From positions 1-64,000 of the forward strand of contig JAKSTL010000001.1 in NCBI GenBank assembly GCA_024402595.1: a DNA stretch of 64,000 nucleotides. Direction: 5' to 3'. The notes below the pieces were generated by a model that saw only the letters and a list, made by a program, of their open reading frames with translations, searched no databases and was not told where the DNA came from. Positions 23,701 to 32,165 of the stretch are shown here, piece after piece. Position 1 is the stretch's first letter. Each line of letters opens with the position of its first letter. The translations under genes and the position numbers were made by a program. This DNA comes from Treponema sp. Its GTDB lineage: Bacteria > Spirochaetota > Spirochaetia > Treponematales > Treponemataceae.

Positions 23701-24630
23701 TGTCAGGTCTGTTGTTGCTTCCCAAGCTAAATTAAAATTATCAATAAATGCTTGTTTTTGAAGTATTTCGGTCGCCCTAGCACTATCGCAAAAAGACACT
23801 TTTTCTGCATACGCTGCATCCATTACATTGAAAATATTTTCTGCAACATGATTTGCAACCAATTCTCTCTGAGTTCCATCATTCAGTACATAATAATTCC
23901 AAGCCTTTGAAATCTCACATATCTGCTTCTGATATTTTTCCTTAAAAAAACCATTTTCTGTAGCAACACTGGTATTATCAATAATGATTTTTGCAATAAG
24001 ATCTTCGGAAAATTGCTGCATTCCACCTGCGGCCGCAATTTTTTTTACAGAATCTTCCTCTGCATATTTAAGAACCAGTTTAAAAGTAAGATTTTTTACC
24101 TCCCGTTCACCATCTGCAGAACCAACAGAAAAATCGGGCTTAATTCCATAACGATTAGAACATTGACGAACAATATTTCCGCAATAAGAATCCAATGTCT
24201 GAATATGTACATTGTTAAAATCATCCAGAGCTTCTTGTGCAAGCTGTTTTTTGTCTTCTGTTAAATCTGCTTCTGCTGCTCTAAATTCTTTAATTTCTTC
24301 ATCAGAAGGATTTTCAATTCCTCGATTCTTTTTAAAAAACTCCAAAAGTTCTTTATCTGTTTTTATTTGATAATCAGCAAAATATTTTAAAGTTTTGTAG
24401 ATTCGCTGATACATTTCTGCGGCCGCTTTATTGGTAAAAGTTAAAGTTAAAATCTCCCTTGCCTTAACCTTTTGTGAAATAACAAGCCAAGCAAATCTTG
24501 TAGCCAAAACCTGAGTTTTTCCAGAACCCGCTCCAGCCGCAATTACCGCATTTTCATTGGTAAAACAAACCTCCCTCTGAGAAGGATCCAGTTTTCGTTG
24601 AATTACATTAAGATATTTATATTCTGTCAT
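20749..24630 (-). CDS. addA: ATP-dependent helicase/nuclease AddA (RexA) subunit
   Basis: The 1293-residue protein is a UvrD/RecB-type SF1 helicase with Walker A AAGAGSGKT at residues 31-39, LTLTFTNKAAAEM, the Walker B region MIDEFQDNN, FVGDEKQSIYKFRGAD and MTIHKSKGLQFDYVF. The C-terminal PD-(D/E)XK nuclease is shown by WGSIDLIFE and YSLVDYKTD. With AddB it resects double-strand breaks to load RecA. The start at 24630 follows AGAAGG and lies 27 bases past addB, so the two form an operon. The 3' end abuts the minisatellite. Confidence 0.93.
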   Translation of the reverse strand: MTEYKYLNVIQRKLDPSQREVCFTNENAVIAAGAGSGKTQVLATRFAWLVISQKVKAREILTLTFTNKAAAEMYQRIYKTLKYFADYQIKTDKELLEFFKKNRGIENPSDEEIKEFRAAEADLTEDKKQLAQEALDDFNNVHIQTLDSYCGNIVRQCSNRYGIKPDFSVGSADGEREVKNLTFKLVLKYAEEDSVKKIAAAGGMQQFSEDLIAKIIIDNTSVATENGFFKEKYQKQICEISKAWNYYVLNDGTQRELVANHVAENIFNVMDAAYAEKVSFCDSARATEILQKQAFIDNFNLAWEATTDLTTLKRLTPEDFATPKGMDIINEEIEALKKTLNLIKKAKGTSGSIQKVTKAMAPLTAAKDNFTEQIVLSILNFMENHLVNVSLMDLLDDVLQEVNNSKRQTGNLSFKDVTELALKVLLENPDIRDQENAAYKKIMIDEFQDNNGKNRDLLYLLSLKEGELDGQVLSENPSIHDQIVFRSENQSEAFDKRDGKKLFFVGDEKQSIYKFRGADVSVFNELTKENKKVAMTYNYRSTPELIQAFNLFFKNGAGIFDEATNPYEASYDNFALKLGMENLPELNKDNVPIHVKFMVEKNLNECESNNPTVNYLPMEEQIAYNIAKTIYEIAKADGCETNPDYNWNKFAILDRSRTNRNLITRYLMSFNIPFELDQFKNIFEDGVINDFYNFLRICVYPSNINSFAAYLCSPLCGLSENAVELILAQLTAFKHDETNEDSGDGDSKQKSKSFVFNPFEKGRDDAIKADLEELAKEKNSVCEYQKFIAARDFYETNKKLVLQQAISKSVSTLWHEMGYKYETMLSNTVKLTAEHFDMLFELARIADQNGKSVSWFIDELDELRKQSFNADSEIDTGAVTYPLERMHAVQIMTIHKSKGLQFDYVFLNGLVGVTSKKDKRNYYYDDNIGVSLKRQGNGGSYFYNIQEKTGEMMEIAEFRRLIYVGVTRAIRQVYIFGSIHEMDKTANSFRLIKSMVEKCYSDYKDFEKYEQAVYNKSQNNTPAFDYQQIKPETYSSVSTALENIDDFRKKIGENASNVLEGEELAAVYPKDYPVIERLKPSKLDDGAKNDGAYTSTKQNLYGDLTALLIKYGYEDSNNEEEHKTVENIDELPEVDFKASDFGTLVHDYLCKMILGIEPEVYEPNKELFKNLKDEDIKKVRQICVKMCGQFKNTELCTALLACKNQGLFWKPEYEFKMFMDNKLFWGSIDLIFENPDGSYSLVDYKTDREVHPFEHYKQLECYKEAAKELLPHPGDIRCYLYYLRFDETVEIGK

Positions 24631-24657
24631 TTTTACCTTCTTTTCCTTGTTGTGTTT

Positions 24658-27600
24658 TTAGATTTTGTGAATATTTTTAGGCGCTACCGTAAAAGTCGTT
24701 CTGCAGATTGTTTTAAAATTACACTTTCCGCAGTTCTCATACTTAGAAACATTCAATCTTTGAGCTTTAAGCTGTTCTTCCAATTCAGGATTTTCTTCAT
24801 TTTGCGAAGTTCCCTGATTTTCGATTTTCTGCGGCTTACGACCCGTCGTGCATGGCAAATAATCCATTTTGTCTATTTTTTCACAAAATAATTTTGCATA
24901 ATCATTACAAGCTGCCACCGATGGAGCAAAATAAGAAAACATTTTACCAGGTTTTAATTCATTGGTGGTCTTTGTAGTTGAATCCTTTATTTTATTGTCA
25001 AAAACTGCGGCTCTTTCACGAGAACTGGCCGGTTTTATAGAATAATAATAGGCGGCTTCCAATTTTTCTGGCATTTCTTCTTTTTCAGCCAAAAGATTAC
25101 AATAAACACCCATCTGATAATCATTCAAAATTAAGGTATCTTCATCCACCTTAAAATCTGAGTCAAAAGGAATTGCAGAACTAGAGTTTTTATAATCTAT
25201 AATTACAAGCTTTTTATCTTTTGTTTTTACAACGCAGTCACATTTTCCTGAATATACAAAGTCTCCCATATCTTTACTTAATTCATTTTTGTTGTCGGCG
25301 TAAACAACTGTACAATTTCCAATTCCTTTTATTCCTTTTGCATCTTCTCCACCACTTTCTAATAAAAGTCTTTTTAAGAAATTCACTACATTCTGGGCAA
25401 TTTCATCTTTTTGAGCCAAAAGTGTTTTTTGCACAAGCTCACTGTCAGAAAAATCAAACTTGCCCTTTGTTATAGCCTTTTCCACAATGTTTTCCTCTTT
25501 TCCAAAAAACATTGCTTCAATCTCTGCTGTTACATCAATAGGCTGAGCGTTTATCACCCCAGAATCTTCAACGGAAACCGCTTGTTTAAAAAGCCCTTCA
25601 TTTTCTTCAAAAAACGGCAACACTTTGTTTTCATATTTGTGCATAAAAAGTTCTAGGATTTTGTGGTTAAGATTTCCCATATCAAAACTATTCATTAAAT
25701 CTACATCAAGTCCTTCATCCCGAAGCATAAGTCCTTTTGAAAGAATCCACTTTCTAGGACACGGGAAGAACTTTTCCATATCACCTCGAGCAGAAATCCT
25801 GATTTTTCCTTTGTGGGAAGGATTATCAGTTTTTTTGTCTCTTGAATCCACAAGAAGATATTTGATTTTATCTTCCAGAGTCTTTGAAACAACATAGCTG
25901 TCATTTGCATTGGAATCATTCAACATTCTTGCCAACCAGTTTTCAAATTGTTTTTTCTGCAATGGAGAAACAGTTATAAAGCCTTCGCCACCTTTTTCCA
26001 CCCATCTATTGGCTTCAAAAATAAAATCCTGACTATCAAGATTAGGAACATCTTCTTCAATTGGATCCAAAAAACTATGAGGAATTGAAAATCCGGAAAA
26101 TGCATTTTCACAAAAACTGAATGTTACAAAATCTTCCTGAACTTCCGAAATCTTTTTGCCATACATTAAAATTACTGCCTGAGTTGCATTATAAAGTTTA
26201 TCTTCTTCCAAAAGTTTAAGCTTTGCCCGCTTTGTTGCATTCAAAAAAGACAGTCGTTTAAAAGGAACATCAAGACTTTTTTGAGAACCATCAATTACAA
26301 ACTGATACTTAAAATAAGCCCCCGCACTTACTCTATACGGAAAAACCGATATTCCTTCTTGTGAAGATTGAGGCGTATACTGCTTAGAATCCAATTCCTT
26401 TAAGAAGAACTCATAAGGAGATGAAATACGCAATGTCTGCAACTCATCTGTTCCCGATGTTTCATCCTTTTTGTAAATAAAATCCTGTTCAATGGTAATA
26501 ATTTCCTGCAAATGAGTAATACAACGACTTAAAATCTTATTTGCATCCGAAGAAAAATCATTTTCATCAATAAAATCTCTTTTAAAAGTAAACCATGCTT
26601 CCTGAATTGTGGCAAAGGTAGCTTCTTTTTCATGAGGATTAAAAAAGTTTCTTATATCCGTCTTAATTTTTCCATACAATTTAAGAAGAAGCTTATCTTT
26701 TTCATCCCAATACTTTTTTCGTAACGACTGTTCCCAAATATCTATTTTTTCGTAATTTTCTGAATCTTCTTTTTTCTGCTCAAAAGAACAAAGACAACGC
26801 ATTCTGTTGCCTTCACGAATCAATTCTTCCCGCAATTCGTCAAGATTAAAACTCTGTAATAGTTTAGGCTCTCCTTCTTTTGCCATGTTCAACTCAATAG
26901 TTTTTTTCCACGGAATGCATTCATCCAAAACAAGCGCCCTTACACTGTCAAAAGAAAAATCGGAATTATAACAGTCATTGATTTCTTTAAATACTCTACC
27001 AGCGCAGTTTTTTGTCAAAGGAATACCCGCTCGCATTACAAAAGGAATGCCGTACAATTCCAGTTCCCGTTCAAGATAAGGTCTGTAAGTTTCTATATCA
27101 GGAACATTTAAGGTAATTTCTGACCAATCCGCCTTGTTATTTTTAACAAGTTCAATAATTCTAAGCATAGTTTGTCGTAATTCCTTACGGGCATCGGAAT
27201 AACAATAAACCTTTGGTAATTTTACCGTTGCTTTTGGCACCACAAGAGCCGTAACATTTGAAGTAACATCTACTCCATTTTTCACACCAGCAGATTGTTC
27301 ATCAGAAATTGAAAAGATTCCCTCAAAATCACCAAAGTCTGCCAACTGTTCTGGATAGAAAATATAAAAATGATGTTTTTTATCTTTTAACTCCAACTCT
27401 TCCGAATCAATCCAGGAAGGTTCAAAAAGATTATTTTTTTCAAGAAAAGCCTTGTATTCGTCATATAACTTAAGAAAATCTTTATCTTCCTCATCCAGCT
27501 CACCATAAGTAGCTGCATTTTTTTCCAATCTGTTTTTCCAAAATTGCAAAGATGGAAGATTTTTTCCAAGCCAATCAGAAAATGAATAAGCAGAATCTGC

Positions 27601-27930
27601 ATAATCAGGATTGATAATAACATTAAAAAGCTTAGGATTAGCCTCACTGTTCCGTTTGATTAAATCATACACAAAAAGTTTTCTAAGAATTGCAGGAACT
27701 GTCATGGAATCTTCTTTTCCATTTGAAAGATAATCTCTTTTAAAATCATCCCAAGCGATAAATCTTTCCAAAGCAACTGTATGAACCGGCGTATGATTTC
27801 CAATGACACACCAATTTGCCCAAGTTTGAGCAACAACGGCTGTGGAAAAAACAAATATTGCATTTTTATCAGTTATTTTTTCACGCAAAAAAGCTTCAAT
27901 TCCGCTAACATCCAATTCAAGTTTATTCAT
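24658..27930 (-). CDS. addB: ATP-dependent nuclease AddB (RexB)-like subunit with Fe-S nuclease domain
   Basis: The 1090-residue protein has a degenerate helicase-like body and a C-terminal RecB-type nuclease domain. A cysteine in FPCPRKWILSKG at the nuclease start, plus C-x2-C-x5-C in NCGKCNFKTIC at the end, form the four-cysteine Fe-S staple typical of AddB. LVIIDYKNSSS is the nuclease motif. It pairs with AddA encoded next. The ATG at 27930 is chosen because AGGA lies nine bases upstream. Sequence is divergent in the N-terminal half, as is usual for AddB. Confidence 0.85.
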   Translation of the reverse strand: MNKLELDVSGIEAFLREKITDKNAIFVFSTAVVAQTWANWCVIGNHTPVHTVALERFIAWDDFKRDYLSNGKEDSMTVPAILRKLFVYDLIKRNSEANPKLFNVIINPDYADSAYSFSDWLGKNLPSLQFWKNRLEKNAATYGELDEEDKDFLKLYDEYKAFLEKNNLFEPSWIDSEELELKDKKHHFYIFYPEQLADFGDFEGIFSISDEQSAGVKNGVDVTSNVTALVVPKATVKLPKVYCYSDARKELRQTMLRIIELVKNNKADWSEITLNVPDIETYRPYLERELELYGIPFVMRAGIPLTKNCAGRVFKEINDCYNSDFSFDSVRALVLDECIPWKKTIELNMAKEGEPKLLQSFNLDELREELIREGNRMRCLCSFEQKKEDSENYEKIDIWEQSLRKKYWDEKDKLLLKLYGKIKTDIRNFFNPHEKEATFATIQEAWFTFKRDFIDENDFSSDANKILSRCITHLQEIITIEQDFIYKKDETSGTDELQTLRISSPYEFFLKELDSKQYTPQSSQEGISVFPYRVSAGAYFKYQFVIDGSQKSLDVPFKRLSFLNATKRAKLKLLEEDKLYNATQAVILMYGKKISEVQEDFVTFSFCENAFSGFSIPHSFLDPIEEDVPNLDSQDFIFEANRWVEKGGEGFITVSPLQKKQFENWLARMLNDSNANDSYVVSKTLEDKIKYLLVDSRDKKTDNPSHKGKIRISARGDMEKFFPCPRKWILSKGLMLRDEGLDVDLMNSFDMGNLNHKILELFMHKYENKVLPFFEENEGLFKQAVSVEDSGVINAQPIDVTAEIEAMFFGKEENIVEKAITKGKFDFSDSELVQKTLLAQKDEIAQNVVNFLKRLLLESGGEDAKGIKGIGNCTVVYADNKNELSKDMGDFVYSGKCDCVVKTKDKKLVIIDYKNSSSAIPFDSDFKVDEDTLILNDYQMGVYCNLLAEKEEMPEKLEAAYYYSIKPASSRERAAVFDNKIKDSTTKTTNELKPGKMFSYFAPSVAACNDYAKLFCEKIDKMDYLPCTTGRKPQKIENQGTSQNEENPELEEQLKAQRLNVSKYENCGKCNFKTICRTTFTVAPKNIHKI

Positions 27931-27966
27931 AAACAATTATCCTATTTTTGAAATAAAATTATTTCC

Positions 27967-27979
27967 TTGTATTATACAA
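27967..27979 (-). promoter_or_regulatory. Palindrome overlapping the likely addB -10 box
   Basis: TTGTAT-T-ATACAA is a perfect 13-base palindrome. On the minus strand it contains TATAAT, placed about 40 bases before the addB start, so it could be a promoter, an operator, or both. Confidence 0.35.
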
Positions 27980-28081
27980 CACTTTTCCCTATCCTTTATA
28001 ATATAATCAAAATATTTAAAACGACTTGTAATAGTTTTACGATAGGCTTAATCCATGTGCTACCGCTAACGAGGAGTTTTT

Positions 28082-28696
28082 ATGGGAGTAAAAATGAAAA
28101 ATAATTTGTTAAAAAACAGTTTTATAACGCTGGGAGCAATTATTGTTGGCGTTGGATTATTTATTTTGCTAGGAGTTTTTTGTACAATTCCAAGTCCTAT
28201 TTTAGGAAAGTCCATTGTTTTCCAATACTCCATTCTTGCGGCCATTGCGGCAGTTTTTGGTCCAGTAGCGGGAACAATTACTGGTTTTCTTGGACATTTT
28301 TGTATATCAAAAGTTGTGCTTTCTTTCCCATACTGGAGCTATATTATTGCTTCAACTCTTTTTGGTTTGGTGATGGGATGTTCCTGGTTTCTGCTTAAAT
28401 TAAATAAACAAGCTTTTACAATTAAAACCGCAGTTATTTTCAACCTTTGGCAAATTGTTTCCAACGCATTAGTTTGGCTTGTTATTGCTCCACTTTTAGA
28501 CAATTTAATCTATAAAAATGATTTTAAAATCTTCTTCAATGATTCCCTTCACATCTTTATTGTAAACATAATTGTTACTTTATTTTGCGGCACAATCTTT
28601 ACTTATATTTTTTCATTGATTTTTAAAACCAAAAAAAACAAAAAATCTGAAAAAACAGGAAGTTCTTCTAAAAAATCAAACAAAAAAAGCAAATAG
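28082..28696 (+). CDS. ECF transporter S-component-like membrane protein (UPF0397-like)
   Basis: The 204-residue protein has about five or six membrane spans and a lysine/serine-rich cytoplasmic tail. GVFCTIPSPILGKSIVFQ, AAIAAVFGPVAGTITGFLGH matches the N-terminal half of UPF0397/riboflavin-type ECF substrate-binding (S) components, which capture vitamins or ions for a shared EcfAAT motor. No EcfA or EcfT gene is adjacent. GAGGAG precedes the ATG; a second ATG at 28094 is also possible. Substrate cannot be read. Confidence 0.65.
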   Translation: MGVKMKNNLLKNSFITLGAIIVGVGLFILLGVFCTIPSPILGKSIVFQYSILAAIAAVFGPVAGTITGFLGHFCISKVVLSFPYWSYIIASTLFGLVMGCSWFLLKLNKQAFTIKTAVIFNLWQIVSNALVWLVIAPLLDNLIYKNDFKIFFNDSLHIFIVNIIVTLFCGTIFTYIFSLIFKTKKNKKSEKTGSSSKKSNKKSK

Positions 28697-28707
28697 CAAT
28701 AAAACAA

Positions 28708-28760
28708 AAAAGCTGTGGATAACAAGTACACAAAACATACTTTATTATTCCACAGCTTTT
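28708..28760. terminator. Bidirectional terminator between the ECF-like gene and purD
   Basis: AAAAGCTGTGG (28708-28718) pairs perfectly over 11 bases with CCACAGCTTTT (28750-28760), with A and T runs on both sides. The loop is long (31 bases). It sits between convergent genes. Confidence 0.6.
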
Positions 28761-28789
28761 CTATTGAATAATCAACTTAATAAGATGAA

Positions 28790-30130
28790 TTAAAGCTTTC
28801 CACTTTCGGCAGCACCAGGAAGTCCAATATCCTTTCGGAAGAATGCTCCATCAAACTTAACTGCTGACACACCCTGATAAGCTTTTTCCCAAGCTTCTTT
28901 GAACGTATCACCATAAGCACTACAAGCAAGAACACGACCACCGCTGGTAAGCATATCACCTTCTCCACGACGGCCAGAAACAGCACCTGCCACAAAGATT
29001 TTTGCAGTACTTGCATCTAACAGGCTTTTATTGATTGTAATTTCGCAACCTTTTTTATAAGCACCAGGATAACCACCACTTACAACAACTGGAGCAACCT
29101 GATATCCAGGTTTCCATTCAAAATTAAAGTCTTTTAAAGAACCATTCAAAATTGCTGTACACATAGAAGTAAAATCAAAATCCATTAAAGGAAGTACAGC
29201 CTGAGTTTCTGGGTCGCCCAAACGAACATTGTATTCAAGAAGTTTTGGTCCTTTGTTTGTAAGCATTACACCAAAGAAAATAAATCCGCGGTAATCAAAC
29301 TTTTCTTTAATCAAACCGTTCAAAGTAGGAGTCAAAATATCCTTTTCGAACTGAACCATCATTTTATCAGTTACATCATCAAGAGGACAAATAGCACCCA
29401 TTCCACCAGTGTTTGGACCTTTTGCACCATCCATCAATCTTTTGTGATCACGGGCTGGCAAGAAAGGTACAATTGTAGCATTTCCAGAAACTGCATATTC
29501 AGGTGTAACAGAAACCGCAGCAAGAACTGAAATCTCAACACCTTCAAGATAATCTTCTATAACAAGCTTCTTTCCTGCATCTCCAACCTTTCCGTTAGAC
29601 ATAATATCATCAACAGCGGCTAAAGCTTCTTCTACCGTTGCAGCAACAACAACACCTTTTCCCGCAGCAAGACCATCGGCTTTAATAACAATTGGAGCAC
29701 CATGCTTTTTTACATATTCACAGGCAGCATCTTTATTTACAAAAGTTTCGCTTTCTGCACAAGCAACTCCATATTTTTTCATAAAGCTCTTTGCTAAATC
29801 TTTACTTGCTTCCAACTGAGCGCCGGCCTTTTTTGGACCAACACAAGGAATATCTGCTTTCCAAAACTCATCTGCTAAACCATCAGAAAGAGGATCTTCT
29901 GGCCCAATAACTGCCATACGACAATTTTCCTTTTTGGCAATCTGAACAAATGGATTTTCATCTGCTTTAAGATAATCGCAATCCTTTGGATTAACATTAA
30001 CACATTTAGATTCCTGTGCAGTTCCTCCGTTTCCAGGAACAACAATAATCTTATCTACAACCGCACTCTGAGCTAATTTCCAGCAAATAGCGTGCTCACG
30101 ACCGCCACTGCCAACAACAATGATATTCAT
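28790..30130 (-). CDS. purD: Phosphoribosylamine--glycine ligase (GARS)
   Basis: The 446-residue cytoplasmic enzyme joins glycine to phosphoribosylamine in purine synthesis. It starts MNIIVVGSGGREHAI, the exact PurD N-terminus, and carries ATP-grasp motifs IKADGLAAGKGV, NTGGMGA and LEYNVRLGDPETQ. The ATG at 30130 is chosen over a longer frame because it begins at the family N-terminus. No ribosome site is visible, and a TTGCCC/TAAAAT promoter ends 7 bases before the ATG. No other pur genes are nearby. Confidence 0.96.
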   Translation of the reverse strand: MNIIVVGSGGREHAICWKLAQSAVVDKIIVVPGNGGTAQESKCVNVNPKDCDYLKADENPFVQIAKKENCRMAVIGPEDPLSDGLADEFWKADIPCVGPKKAGAQLEASKDLAKSFMKKYGVACAESETFVNKDAACEYVKKHGAPIVIKADGLAAGKGVVVAATVEEALAAVDDIMSNGKVGDAGKKLVIEDYLEGVEISVLAAVSVTPEYAVSGNATIVPFLPARDHKRLMDGAKGPNTGGMGAICPLDDVTDKMMVQFEKDILTPTLNGLIKEKFDYRGFIFFGVMLTNKGPKLLEYNVRLGDPETQAVLPLMDFDFTSMCTAILNGSLKDFNFEWKPGYQVAPVVVSGGYPGAYKKGCEITINKSLLDASTAKIFVAGAVSGRRGEGDMLTSGGRVLACSAYGDTFKEAWEKAYQGVSAVKFDGAFFRKDIGLPGAAESGKL

Positions 30131-30137
30131 AAAAAAT

Positions 30138-30166
30138 ATTTTATAGAAAAAATGAGAATGGGGCAA
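30138..30166 (-). promoter_or_regulatory. Predicted leaderless promoter of purD
   Basis: On the minus strand TTGCCC (30166-30161), a 17-base spacer and TAAAAT (30143-30138) are followed by seven bases, all A or T, before the ATG at 30130. The expected transcript begins at or next to the start codon. Confidence 0.5.
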
Positions 30167-30196
30167 CACATACGCCTGAGCCTTAGATTATTCCAA

Positions 30197-30225
30197 CTGA
30201 CAACTGTGTAAGATTTTGATAAACT
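30197..30225 (+). promoter_or_regulatory. Predicted near-leaderless promoter of the FecCD permease gene
   Basis: CTGACA (30197-30202), a 17-base spacer and TAAACT (30220-30225) are followed by eight bases before the ATG at 30234, with no Shine-Dalgarno. The -10 match is moderate. Confidence 0.4.
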
Positions 30226-30233
30226 TAAAACTA

Positions 30234-31238
30234 ATGGAAAAAGATACTTTTAATAAAAGAATTGTCTGGATAGGTGGCATAATCCTTCTGGTAATTTCAT
30301 TTGTATTTTCTATAGGATTTGGCGCCGAAAGAATCCACTTTATCAATCTTTTTAATAGCAACTCTTTTGAGCGAACCATAGTTCTCCAGCTTAGACTTCC
30401 CCGCGCTTTGTTAGTTTTATTAACAGGTTTGCTATTGGGTGGAAGCGGTGCAGTTTTTCAGATGTTTTTCAGAAATCCGTTGGCGGAACCTGGCATTATG
30501 GGCATTTCTTCTGGGGCAACCTTAGGTGCGGTAAGTGCTAGCCTTATTTTTTCCAACTTAATTTCTTCCAATGTAAAACTTTTTTCAATAATTTCACCAA
30601 TAAACCTAAGTGCATTTGTCGGAGCTCTTCTATCGGGGTTAATTGTTACAACCATTTCTTTTGCAAAATCTAACCGCAAATCTACTGTAATGCTTTTACT
30701 TTGTGGAACCGCCTTAGGTACTCTTTATTCATCTATTTCGTCCATCATAATGCTTACAAGCCGCAAAGACCTTCACACAATTTATTCCTGGCTTATGGGA
30801 AGCTTTAACGGACATGGATGGAACGAATTATTTTTTATTTTACTACCATCCATTGTTTCAATAATCATAATGATTTTTATTTCTTTTCCGCTGAACCTTC
30901 TATCTAGTGGAGAAAAAAATGCTCTGTCTTTAGGACTTAATATAAAAAAACTTCGCATTTTGGTTTTATTGTGCGGTTCCCTGGCTATTAGCGCAGCAGT
31001 TTGTGCAGGCGGAACAATCAGTTTTGTAGGATTAATTGCACCACATCTTGTACGAAAAGTTCATTCCTCCAAAGGACAAACATTAATCCCTTTAAGCATG
31101 ATAACAGGAGCCATTATTCTTCTTTTATCTGACACTCTTGCCCGAATAATAATTGCACCTTCAGAACTTCCCGCTGGAATTATAACCGCTTTATTGGGAA
31201 TTCCTTTCTTTATTTTGGGTTGTTTAAAGCTAGAATAG
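30234..31238 (+). CDS. FecCD/BtuC-family ABC permease (siderophore, heme or cobalamin type)
   Basis: The 334-residue protein has about nine hydrophobic spans. LQLRLPRALLVLLTGLLLG, FRNPLAEPGIMGISSGA and GTISFVGLIAPHLVRK are the hallmark stretches of FecCD permeases. It would import an iron-siderophore, heme or B12 complex across the inner membrane with the ATPase encoded 17 bases downstream. No substrate-binding protein gene or TonB receptor is present nearby. The ATG at 30234 is used; an upstream TTG at 30216 is less likely. Confidence 0.9.
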   Translation: MEKDTFNKRIVWIGGIILLVISFVFSIGFGAERIHFINLFNSNSFERTIVLQLRLPRALLVLLTGLLLGGSGAVFQMFFRNPLAEPGIMGISSGATLGAVSASLIFSNLISSNVKLFSIISPINLSAFVGALLSGLIVTTISFAKSNRKSTVMLLLCGTALGTLYSSISSIIMLTSRKDLHTIYSWLMGSFNGHGWNELFFILLPSIVSIIIMIFISFPLNLLSSGEKNALSLGLNIKKLRILVLLCGSLAISAAVCAGGTISFVGLIAPHLVRKVHSSKGQTLIPLSMITGAIILLLSDTLARIIIAPSELPAGIITALLGIPFFILGCLKLE

Positions 31239-31255
31239 ATATTTTTGGAGCTTAT

Positions 31256-32089
31256 ATGAATGAATTGAATTATGAATCTATTTTTTGCAAAGGGCTTACA
31301 GCAAAATATTCGGATAAACTTGTTCTGAATAATATTGATTTTAAATTATCGCGGGGAGATTTTACATGTATTTGCGGTCCAAATGGAACGGGAAAATCAA
31401 CTTTGCTTGAGATTCTGGCCAATGTTCAGGATGACACACTTTTTGTTCAGGCACAGGAAATGCCATTTATAAAAAATCCTCAAAAAAAGCCAGATGAAAA
31501 AACTTATATTTATACAATGAATCATAAAAGCTCTGCACAAAAAATTGCCATTATGGAGCAAAAAGAGTTTTCTGTTTGGAACTTTTCTGTAAAAGAATTG
31601 ATTTTGCAGGGGCGATATCCTTATACAAACAACGGATTTTATAAAAAAGATGATTACGGTTTGGTTGAAAACATTATAAGTGAATTAGGCTTAAATGATT
31701 TGGCCGAAAAAAAATGCCATGCAATTTCTGGTGGTGAATATCAAAAGGTGATGATTGCACGGGCACTAGTTCAAGAACCAGCTTTTCTTCTTCTGGATGA
31801 ACCAACTGCCAATCTGGATTTTGTCTATGAGCAATCCTTTTTGCAATTTTTACACAAGCTTTCCAAAGAGAAAAATATTGGTATAGCTATGACCATTCAC
31901 AACATAAATCTCGCTTCTATTTTTGCAGATTACATTGCCTTGCTTCCACCAAAAAAACAAATAATTTTTGGAACTCCAGAACTGGTTTTTACAAAAGAAA
32001 ATCTTGAAGCAACCTACGGACAAAGTGTAGAAATCTACAGACATCCTTTGACCAATAAACTACAGGCTTTTGTAAAAAATAATCCATAA
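31256..32089 (+). CDS. FecE/FhuC-type ABC transporter ATP-binding protein
   Basis: The 277-residue ATPase has Walker A GPNGTGKS at 41-48, the signature ISGGEYQK, Walker B FLLLDEPT and the switch histidine in MTIHNINLA. A stretch of about 30 residues after Walker A (QAQEMPFIKNPQKKPDEKT) is longer than usual. The ATG at 31256 follows TGGAG and lies 17 bases after the permease, so they form one transporter operon. The substrate is that of the permease, unknown. Confidence 0.9.
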   Translation: MNELNYESIFCKGLTAKYSDKLVLNNIDFKLSRGDFTCICGPNGTGKSTLLEILANVQDDTLFVQAQEMPFIKNPQKKPDEKTYIYTMNHKSSAQKIAIMEQKEFSVWNFSVKELILQGRYPYTNNGFYKKDDYGLVENIISELGLNDLAEKKCHAISGGEYQKVMIARALVQEPAFLLLDEPTANLDFVYEQSFLQFLHKLSKEKNIGIAMTIHNINLASIFADYIALLPPKKQIIFGTPELVFTKENLEATYGQSVEIYRHPLTNKLQAFVKNNP

Positions 32090-32149
32090 TTATTAAAACA
32101 GAAGTCTTTCTTTCACAAGCTAGCTACTTACTATTTCAATTCTAATAGT

Positions 32150-32165
32150 TATAATATAGAAGATA
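32150..32165 (+). promoter_or_regulatory. Perfect -10 box nine bases before the PH-domain protein start
   Basis: TATAAT at 32150-32155 precedes the ATG at 32165, with no clear -35 and no good ribosome site. It suggests a transcript with a leader of only a few bases. Confidence 0.4.

Noticed and set aside
15066-27930. Region as a phage-defence island (helicase-nuclease plus AddAB)
   Set aside because: AddAB is a housekeeping repair complex, hsp20 sits between them with its own signals, and no known defence partner is present; only the helicase-nuclease remains a candidate.
28021-28081. Riboswitch upstream of the ECF-like gene
   Set aside because: Vitamin transporters often have one, but I found no preQ1, TPP, FMN or cobalamin core sequence or convincing stem arrangement in this short leader.
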